Assembly: GCA_001579985.1 (NCBI GenBank)
Contig: LRSR01002906.1
Location: 1-26,151 of the forward strand
Direction: 5' to 3'
Length of the DNA stretch: 26,151 nucleotides
DNA from: Hypsibius dujardini
Taxonomy: Eukaryota > Tardigrada > Eutardigrada > Parachela > Hypsibiidae
Shown: one piece after another, positions 19,406 through 26,151 of the stretch
Numbering within the stretch: the stretch's first letter is position 1
How the letters are laid out: every line of letters begins with the position of its first letter
The notes under the pieces: generated by a model
Databases searched by the model: none
The model's input: the letters and a program-made list of their open reading frames with translations, nothing else
What the model was told of the DNA's origin: nothing
Translations under genes and position numbers: made by a program

Positions 19406-21084
19406 ATGGCCACTGAGCTGGTGAACTTTCTACGCGGGAATGTGACTAATTTCACGGAAATTGAGCCCATCAACAATCCAGCACGTTTGGTGCAGGACGA
19501 ATGCGGCTTCGTCCGTGGGCTGCGCTTTACGCGCGAACATCGAGACTGGATCTGGATCACCCGCGTCTCCTTTCCGCTGTTCCTCGTTGTCGGCACGCTG
19601 GGCAATGGCTTGGCGATTGTCAATGTCTGCGGCGATCGAAGGGGACCTAAGCGGACTTTCCTGCTGGGCTTGTTCATCACGGACCTCTGGTTTCTGTAAG
19701 TACATCCACTTGTCCTTCTATTAGTAACTGGACACTGGCATGGCGCACATGCACACTGCATCTTCACGGGTCTCAGACTCTCAGGCAAAGACATATGTAT
19801 CAAAACATTTTCAGTGCATAATATTCATAATTCATATTTTAGATGGAACAGACTCATCATCCAAATTGGTTCCCGGCTGTGGGATGGCGCGGCCCGAGGT
19901 CCAGACTTGTATGGCTACTTTTATAAGGTCACAGCTGGAATCTGGCTGTACCTCGAGTCGGTCCTCTTCTTCGCTAGTCAATGGTAGGACAAACAAGCCA
20001 TTAACCTCCAGACAATATCACTTTCATCGGCTATTAGCAGAACTAACGACCTACCGGAACATTTATTGGGTGACAAACGGTTGTGCTCTCTTCTCACTTC
20101 CCCAGGACATTAATGGCGTTCTGTGTGGACCGATATCTGGCGATCCGTTGGTAAGTGAGGTTAAGGGACGTATATGCTCAATGAAAACGTGCGATTGATT
20201 GCTTGATTGATGCATACATACTGGTTGTTCCTGCTATCCAGCCCTCTACATCACCGCACAAACTACCGCCGAAACAGCTTATTCGCTGTCGCATTCATTT
20301 TCGTCTGCTCCGCCGTGAACGCCCTAAATGTTCCCGTTTTCTACTATTGGATGCTGGGAAATGACTTTCTGGCCCCGGGAGCGGTCGTTCCTCAGTTTCC
20401 CAAGGTCTTCCAGCAGTGGCGAAGAATGGAAATGTGGTGGGAGGTACAGGCTCGAAATAATATCGTTAACACTTTGCCGGCTATCGAGGGTTGAAACAGT
20501 TTTTGTCGTAACCTCTCTAGGTCTTCGTGAGACTGCTGGCGTATGTGGGCACCGCCACCCTCAACATGCTGATCATTGCGCGGTTACATCAGTCCAACAT
20601 CCAGGTAGACCGAGCTCCCATAATACGCACCATGACCGCCGCAACGGACAGCAGCGGTTCTAGGGCGACGAACAAACCCTCCGCCAAACACGGTGCACCC
20701 ATCATCCCCCGTCCTCGGCATTCCCTCGTGCGTCGCACCAATTCCAGTCAAGCCGCCAACAAAATCCTCATCGCCAGCTCGTTCTTCTTCCTCCTGACGC
20801 AATCGCTCGATTTCGGCATGTCAGTCCTGTTGGCATTCAGTCAGGCGCCCATCTGTCTCTTCCAGATCACAAACACCTTTCTGCAGGTCTACGACCCCTT
20901 TCGCGCGTTCCTAGTCAACATGTACTTTGCTTGCGGCTTCATGTTTTACCTTTGCTGTGGGGAGCAGTCGCTGCGGGGACTCTTCGTGTCGTCGCGGGTT
21001 AAGCGGCTGTCTGTGGTGGAGAGCCTCATTCCCATGGCGGAGATGCGATTCCCTCTGCCGATAATAGTTAATCGCAGCATGTAA
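19406..21084 (+). CDS. Class A (rhodopsin-like) GPCR, orphan, divergent peptide-receptor type
   Basis: Seven-helix plasma-membrane receptor. Exons are 19406-19695, 19843-19983, 20106-20150, 20242-20443 and 20521-21084: 1242 nt, 413 aa. The ATG in CAGCCATGGC has a good context. The N terminus has glycosylation sequons NVT and NFT (residues 12-17). TM1 (48-75) has GTLGNGLAIVNV with the family Gly-Asn pair; TM2 has the LGLFITD Asp; TM3 ends in VDRYLAIR (DRY at 152-154); TM4 is 169-192, TM5 226-249, TM6 305-332, TM7 about 338-371. Oddities: no Cys at the top of TM3 or in the second extracellular loop, no CWxP in TM6, and GFMFY where NPxxY is expected. The third intracellular loop is long (about 250-304), basic and Ser/Thr-rich. 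It looks nearest to FMRFamide/neuropeptide-type invertebrate receptors, but the ligand cannot be named. The unusually small 45-nt exon 3 encodes the DRY region. Confidence 0.88.
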
Positions 21085-21895
21085 ATGGCTATGACACAGC
21101 AATGCAGCATGTTAAAAAAGCTAAGCTTGGCACGACGCTTACTTTTTTAGAGTCTAATAACGCTTTCTAAAGGTATGCCAAATACAGCAGGTATATATGA
21201 ACACTTTGGGCCATACTCTCTTACGGTGATGTGTGGCTAAAAGTAGTACTGGTCTCCAATGTCTCCACTGCTTTCTCCTCATCCTCACATTTCTTGTCGG
21301 GCTTTCATGACAAAACAATTTGTTGTCCAGCGCAGTCCGGTTTTATACTTGACCGTTCTCCGGTTTACGAATCAACTAATTACGCTTTACTCGTCTTTCA
21401 ATATTCATTTTGGCAGCTACTGTAGAGTCTCATTCCTGTACAATGCAAATGCCTCGTCACTCATTCACCAATCATGCCTGCCATTCACATGTACCATGTA
21501 CCATGTGCCGTTCCTGCACAGGTGGCGCTCGTCATTTCACTGTTCCGATCCGAAGATCTCTCGATCGCTTCTTCGTGTCGAACACACATTAAACTGTCCG
21601 TCGTGTCCATAACGGTCTCCGATGACCCAGTTCCTGGTCATTGGCAGATGTAAATGATTGTTGTTTGCAGCTTTCACGGTTAACGTTCGCATCGGTCTCA
21701 GACGTCTCTGCGAAGCGACAGCAGAGTAGACCAAAATCAACGAACAATAAACTATCGATGCGGATGCGGGACGTACGACATTCTCTCGCCTTTTTTCATG
21801 CGAAAACGAAAGTTAATCGGCATCAACTTCCAATTTCAGCCAGCCGTTATCGCGGACGTGTACTAACTATTACCTAAGACGACCCGCATTCTACC
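21085..21895. other. GPCR 3' UTR and upstream region of the secreted-protein gene
   Basis: No gene seen; ORFs here lack ATG starts or recognisable content. An AATAAA at 21746-21751 is the first canonical signal after the GPCR stop and would give a 3' UTR of about 670 nt. It lies only 145 bases before the next start codon, so the intergenic space is very short. Confidence 0.5.
21746..21751 (+). terminator. AATAAA, candidate polyadenylation signal of the GPCR gene
   Basis: Canonical hexamer located between the GPCR and the next gene. Assigned by position only. Confidence 0.35.
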
Positions 21896-22558
21896 ATGAC
21901 AAAGTTCACATTACAGTCTGTCTGGATCGTAGCGAGCTGGATCTGCATTCTGTATTGCCCGTTTGCTTCCGCGCAGTTCCCGTTCGGGTTTCAGCTGTCT
22001 GGACTCGGAACTTCTCTCGGCAGCTTCAGCGTCTCATCCACAAACGGCACTAAAATCGGCGTACAAATCACCGGTCTACAGAATCTCACCGCCGCCCAGC
22101 AGCAGGCCTTCATCACGGCCCTGTCTAACAGTTTGATCACGGCTTTAACTGGAGTCAGTGGATTCGGCAACATTGCCGGCAGTTTGGGAGGTCAGCCATA
22201 CGGTCTACAACTGGGAAATTATCTGGGCACTAGCGGATTGGCCGCGCAAGCCGCTCAGTCCTTTGCCAATCCGTTCGGCTACGCCAATTCCAACCCGCTG
22301 GGTGGCATCTTCGGCCTCCCGGGTGGTGCACCGTCGGGTACGCCCCTCGGACTCGGTCTCCCGTCGGGGTTCTCAACACTGGGCGGTAATTTCGGCAGCA
22401 ACGGGCATCTGTTCAGACCGAACGTCGGACTCGGTGGTCCCGGGTCTCAACAGCTGACTTTGGCATCCCTTGGAGCTCTATTACAGTCTCGTGGAGCGGC
22501 AGGCAACACTGCAGTGTCGACCATCGTTGGGAGCCCTGTTTTTCTTAATGGCAAATAA
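21896..22558 (+). CDS. Intronless secreted Gly/Leu/Ser-rich protein of unknown function
   Basis: A single open frame of 220 codons starting at ATG 21896 (context TACCATGAC). Residues 1-26 form a clear signal peptide: a Lys near the start, the hydrophobic core VWIVASWICILYC, and cleavage predicted after FASA. The mature part is rich in Gly, Leu, Ser, Ala and Asn, has no cysteine, and carries sequons NGT (50) and NLT (63). Residues 55-120 look helical and Ala/Gln-rich (NLTAAQQQAFITALSNSLI). The rest is flexible, with repeated GLPGG, GLGLPSG and LGGNFGSNG. The composition suggests an extracellular structural or cuticle/mucus-like component, but no domain is recognised. It is the only gene here without introns, and its stop codon overlaps AATAAA. 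Good codon continuity and the signal peptide make a real gene likely. Confidence 0.75.
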   Translation: MTKFTLQSVWIVASWICILYCPFASAQFPFGFQLSGLGTSLGSFSVSSTNGTKIGVQITGLQNLTAAQQQAFITALSNSLITALTGVSGFGNIAGSLGGQPYGLQLGNYLGTSGLAAQAAQSFANPFGYANSNPLGGIFGLPGGAPSGTPLGLGLPSGFSTLGGNFGSNGHLFRPNVGLGGPGSQQLTLASLGALLQSRGAAGNTAVSTIVGSPVFLNGK

Positions 22559-22559
22559 A
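22554..22559 (+). terminator. AATAAA overlapping the stop codon of the secreted-protein gene
   Basis: The TAA stop at 22556-22558 lies inside AATAAA, and a T-rich stretch follows directly. If used, the 3' UTR would be only about 15-30 nt. Confidence 0.5.
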
Positions 22560-23169
22560 ACTTTTTTTATATGCGGACGGAGAGGCTGGTACCTCTTCTG
22601 ACCGCTCAAATGTTAACTCAAAGTTCAGTTTCCCTAATCTGTTTACCATCAATTGTAATACATGCACAGCGGTTGTTTTGTAGTATTACGGATGCACGCA
22701 TGCCGTTCACGTGCCTGGGCACCCTTGCCAAGCCATTTGAAGCATGATATATATAGCAGTATAGCATGAATGGCCATGTTACGGCATTTCATATAATAAC
22801 TATCGTGTGGTACGGGGAACAATACAAAAAAACACATCGTGAGGAATTCATTATTTCGCATTGAATGACTACGACGTGTCAAAAGAGTCGCCAGATATGC
22901 GAGCAAGCCGGAAGACTCCGCACTACAACTGGCACTACGTGTGGGTCTCTGTGTAAACTTTGATTCGCATAAGACTCTGTTATGGTCAGCACACACACAA
23001 TCACACTATGAAGAGGGAAATTGGACACACACAAGAAATATAACAAACGGTCTCACGTGGCTTTGGCGATCAGTATATCGACATGAACATGATCTTCAAC
23101 GTTTGAAAGTTTAAGGTGTTTAGAGGGTTTACCGGTCCCCTGTGTCCCTGGTGGAGTCTAAGCAGGAGC
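22560..23169. other. Intergenic region between the two secreted-protein genes
   Basis: No gene supported. A minus-strand ORF (22649-22996) begins at an ATG but shows no family resemblance and no splice context. No repeat of note. Confidence 0.5.
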
Positions 23170-24068
23170 ATGTATTACCCGAACCAAAAGATATGCGGCT
23201 ACGCTGGCATGGCTGTTTTGATGACAGGTGAGTCCCCTACTACACGGAGAGCTTTTGTGCTTAGCGAAGTCTGTATCATATCAAAACGGGTTTTACGTGG
23301 ATCGCTTTGGTGTTGCACTGTTGATCCAAGCAGGACTGATGGCCGTCACCGTATCGGCTCGACGACCACCGATGCGCCCAGTCCAGGAGGTCTTCGGTCT
23401 AACTGACTTGACCGGCGAATCTCCCCCGACTCCCAGTGAGTTTAACCTAATTAAACAACCGAAAGACTAAAGGTGAAAACGCTATTTCTATTCCAGAGCC
23501 CCTTCCTCCATCGAGGCTGACATTAGAGCCAACAACCGTGACATTCTTGGCCACGACCACACCCTTCACCAGCCACCAACTTAGGCGTCCAGCCGGCAGA
23601 CGCGCTCGACCGCCCACAACCACGGAACCAGTAACTTCCACGGCATCCCTCCAGATGTCGCCAAATCCATTTCCCGTGTTTGTGGCGAGAAATGGTAACA
23701 TCACGGCTGAGCTGAGCGCCGCTGGCTCCGTGCCTGAGCAGGTGGTCATCGTGGATGATGACCGTCGTCCCATGGGAAGGGTCGGCCTCGGACAGTCCGT
23801 CCCGGAGATGTCAACCTTCACGGGCTTCACCGGACTCTTTCCGCAGCATCACGGAGGCGGAGGCGGAGGCGGAGGCGGTGGAGAGAATGGGAATCACATG
23901 GTTGCCAGAAGAAATTTGAACTGCCAAGGTGGGACGACCCGGAGTGAGCGTCCGAGTCTAATGAGCGCCCGGGAAGGTCTGCTGCGAATTCTGCAGTTTC
24001 TTTCCAGCCTCAAACTGCAAAAGAACATTGGAGAACCTCGTGAATTGGACAACTTACCGCAGATTTAA
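23170..24068 (+). CDS. Predicted secreted Pro/Thr-rich protein with poly-Gly tract, unknown function
   Basis: Exons 23170-23227, 23334-23435 and 23497-24068 (732 nt, 243 aa) join in phase 1 with two gtgagt donors. Joining exons 1 and 2 creates a hydrophobic stretch, GMAVLMTGLMAVTVSA (residues 13-28), that reads as a signal peptide ending before RRPP. This supports the model, although the acceptor of intron 1 (gatccaagcag) is weak. The mature part is Pro/Thr-rich and mucin-like (about 44-107), then has ARNGNIT with a sequon (120-122), a run of ten glycines (173-182), a single cysteine (196) and a C-terminal amphipathic stretch EGLLRILQFLSSLKLQ. Five dibasic RR sites occur, at 29, 83, 88, 143 and 191. 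No domain is recognised. The long exon 3 is secure as an open frame; the first two exons are less so. Confidence 0.6.
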
Positions 24069-24485
24069 AAGATGCTCTATCTGTGCGGGTGAACTGATAA
24101 TAGAACGAGCAATACGTTCCTTTGTTCGTTCGGAGTCGTGAAACTGAAGTGGATCCACTGCGGTTCGGTCGAACATTCATTCAGTAACTAATTAGTTGTA
24201 CACCTCATTTCGATACAATAAGCCCATAATTCAATTTTAAAAATGAATTGTTTTTTGTTTTTCCGCTGGTCGGACTTTTTTTGTTATCATTTTGAAGGGT
24301 TCGTGGGGGAGAGCTAGGCAAATAATAATTTCAAAGCGCGACGTTTCACTTCAGTCGGAGTGACCAACAACAAGGCACAGAGCATAAGAGAAGAGCCTTA
24401 TTACATGAGAAAACTGTTTAAAATCATCACGGTCAGTAATTCAATTTCTTTATTTTCTCTTAAGTAGGAGTAATGGGTTATTAGG

Positions 24486-24540
24486 GTCTGTTCGGAGTCG
24501 GCCCATAACTCAAGTCATATCCTTAACTTTAAGTTAAGAT
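24486..24540 (+). repeat. Dispersed repeat copy with palindromic core (left copy)
   Basis: Starts with TGTTCGGAG and ends in the 17-base near-perfect palindrome CTTAACTTTAAGTTAAG (24522-24538). That palindrome is the exact reverse complement of the core of the tandem repeats at the right edge. Confidence 0.6.
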
Positions 24541-25227
24541 CAGCATCAATGTACCATCGAAAAATCGAAATCGATTTTAAAATAACGCAAGTGTAGAAAT
24601 GCAAAGGCAATATCGAAAAATGGTAATGCAATCGGCACGCCGATTCCAGTGGGAAATGGGAATTATGTCTGTATGGAAGCAGTCACGCGTTGATCAAGCA
24701 ATAGAAAATTGGGAATTACTGCCGAATTCCGATCAACTGGTGCTATTGCGCAATCAGCTCAGTCAAAAGAGACCGGAGCTGATTGGTTGCGAAAATAGGA
24801 GACCACAAGACTGCACGTCATTCTCGCTACAAATTGTGTGATAATCGGGTGATTGATTACTTGATTGAGCACTTTAGGGCTTTCGGCCCGTCGGAACTAA
24901 TTTACTGGGGGGGGGGGACTCCCAATGCTGCGCAAGTTCGGAAAATAATAATAATGCCGCGTTCACCCATTTTATCTCATTGTTTGTCGATGTTTTGTGT
25001 TCAGAAAATCAGGAATAAATTGGACAAACATATGTGACAATAATTTGGTAAAAAAATGTAAAAATACAATTTTAAAAAATGGAAAACGAAAAAGAAACCT
25101 TGTGGCAACTTTGATTGATATACGTCACGATTTCGCCCTGTTTGCCCTGTCGTGGGCAGCATTTATGCCAAATCAAAACTTGCGCAGCATTTGAGAGTTT
25201 TACCTCGTAACAACAATCGTTCTTCTA

Positions 25228-25270
25228 GAGTTTGTTCGGAGCGATCCATGACGTTAAGTCTTATCCTTAA
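25228..25270 (+). repeat. Dispersed repeat copy (right copy, direct orientation)
   Basis: Shares TGTTCGGAG, then CCATRAC, AAGTC and TATCCTTAA in the same order and spacing as 24486-24524, but lacks the second half of the palindrome. It lies about 740 bases after the left copy, in direct orientation. Confidence 0.5.
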
Positions 25271-25728
25271 GTCTGGGTGACGTCACGAAAAGGGGCCGGG
25301 TGTGGGTTTGCTTTACGATAACTCTAGTCCTTATTATATTAAAAATCAAGTCTAAGGAAGGCCTTTCTTGCATCGTTTACATCCATCCCTGTTACGAACA
25401 AAAAATTAACCACTATATATTTGGGAAGGGAATTCATTTTGTGATTTTCTGGTGCTGTTGGGGATGGGTAAAACGTTCTCATTCTCGTTCAGCGGTCTAT
25501 TTTCTGGGAGACACTTTTTCAACGTTGGATAGCCGCTCCGATGACGGTAGCGGGCGTCCGCTCCGCGACCTTGCGGAATTTTAAACTGGCTGTGTTGTCG
25601 TGGTTTTTGTCGAAAATCATTGTATGCTTGGAGTGATTTTATATGAATTCAGAATGATTATTCGAGGCAGGGAAATACTCTTGATTTCAAGACATTCAGA
25701 AGCTAATTTGAAGTAAAATCTATCATAC

Positions 25729-25795
25729 ATCAATCAATCGATCAAGCGTTCGTTTCTCACTTGAATTAGCTGTATACGCAATCAATCAATCAATG
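25729..25795 (-). repeat. CAAT/ATTG simple repeats
   Basis: Two short runs of CAAT units (ATCAATCAATCGATC and CAATCAATCAATCAATGG), reverse-oriented relatives of the GATT motifs found across the window. Confidence 0.7.
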
Positions 25796-26022
25796 GCTCG
25801 ATTTTTCGCTTTGCTGTTGCTGTTCCTACTTGCAGTTTGCATACTATCCAGGCCTGATCGGTGATCAATTTGATCTTTAATTTTATTATATTTTAGAATT
25901 CATTATATTTTTATAATTGATTTGTTTAAGAACCTGTATTTTAGGATTCTTAAGATCAGCTGATAATTTAATGTTTTGGTATGGTTGGTCGCCGAACACA
26001 CAAATCAAGCGCCATACGTAAA

Positions 26023-26151
26023 CGCTAACCTTAACTTAAAGTGAAGGGTAGGACTACGCTAACCTTAACTTAAAGTTAAGAGTAGGACTACGCTAACCTT
26101 AACTTAAAGTTAAGAGTAGGACTACGCTAACCTTAACTTAAAGTTAAGGGT
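26023..26151 (+). repeat. 34-bp tandem repeat with palindromic core, running off the right edge
   Basis: Units at 26023-26056, 26057-26090, 26091-26124 and a partial one from 26125. Units 2 and 3 are identical; unit 1 differs by two bases. Each contains CTTAACTTAAAGTTAAG, an 8-1-8 inverted repeat (one arm has a mismatch in unit 1). The array continues beyond the window, so its full length is unknown. Confidence 0.95.

Larger units (their letters stand above)
24069..26022. other. Right-hand intergenic region, no convincing gene
   Basis: AT-richer than the gene areas. Contains a lone 80-codon ORF from ATG 24599 to 24841, with a protein-like composition but no recognised domain, no splice partner and a frame break into an overlapping ORF. 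It also holds an 11-base G run (24907-24917), dispersed repeat copies, and ATTG-type simple repeats. Confidence 0.5.

Noticed and set aside
22649-22996. Minus-strand ORF of 115 codons
   Set aside because: No family resemblance, signal peptide or splice context; consistent with chance.
24599-24841. 80-codon ORF starting at an ATG, protein-like composition
   Set aside because: No recognisable domain, no polyadenylation or splice support, and surrounded by repeats; kept only as part of a possible decayed element.

Overview
This is animal nuclear DNA. The genes are split by short U2-type introns with GT..AG ends, separated by a few hundred to about 2,000 bases, and include metazoan families: a Rho GTPase, a tail-anchored PTP1B-type phosphatase, CABIN1 and a class A GPCR. 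The compact layout suggests a small-genome protostome such as a tardigrade or a similar ecdysozoan. That placement is a guess, because nothing in the window fixes the species. All gene models were built by hand from splice sites, reading phase and family similarity. In the four large or medium models (CCHC protein, PTP, CABIN1, GPCR) the summed exon lengths are exact multiples of three.

Layout. 1-1001 (-): 5' part of a Rho-family GTPase that runs off the left edge. 1002-2664: divergent intergenic region with simple repeats and a promoter-like block. 2665-3907 (+): small glycine-rich protein with four CCHC zinc knuckles (CNBP/ZCCHC type), 6 exons, 151 aa. 4748-7332 (-): PTPN1/PTPN2-like tyrosine phosphatase, 9 exons, 495 aa, with a C-terminal membrane anchor, convergent with the CCHC gene. 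7333-9053: divergent intergenic region holding a 24-bp minisatellite and a possible extra upstream exon. 9054-18373 (+): CABIN1/Hir3 homologue, 19 exons, 1823 aa, the dominant gene of the window. 19406-21084 (+): rhodopsin-like GPCR, 5 exons, 413 aa, with several missing hallmark residues. 21896-22558 (+): intronless secreted Gly-rich protein, 220 aa. 23170-24068 (+): predicted secreted Pro/Thr-rich protein, 3 exons, 243 aa. 24069-26151: no convincing gene, but dispersed and tandem palindromic repeats.

The genes do not form one pathway. They cover signalling (Rho, PTP, GPCR), RNA or DNA binding (CCHC protein), histone H3.3 chaperoning (CABIN1) and secretion. The most interesting structural signal is a pair of complementary tetranucleotide microsatellites, (TGTC)n and (GACA)n, in the two introns flanking CABIN1 exon 13. 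That exon is 447 nt and begins and ends in phase 0. This arrangement could loop the exon out, giving in-frame skipping or a circular RNA. No transposase, rRNA, tRNA or CRISPR was recognised.
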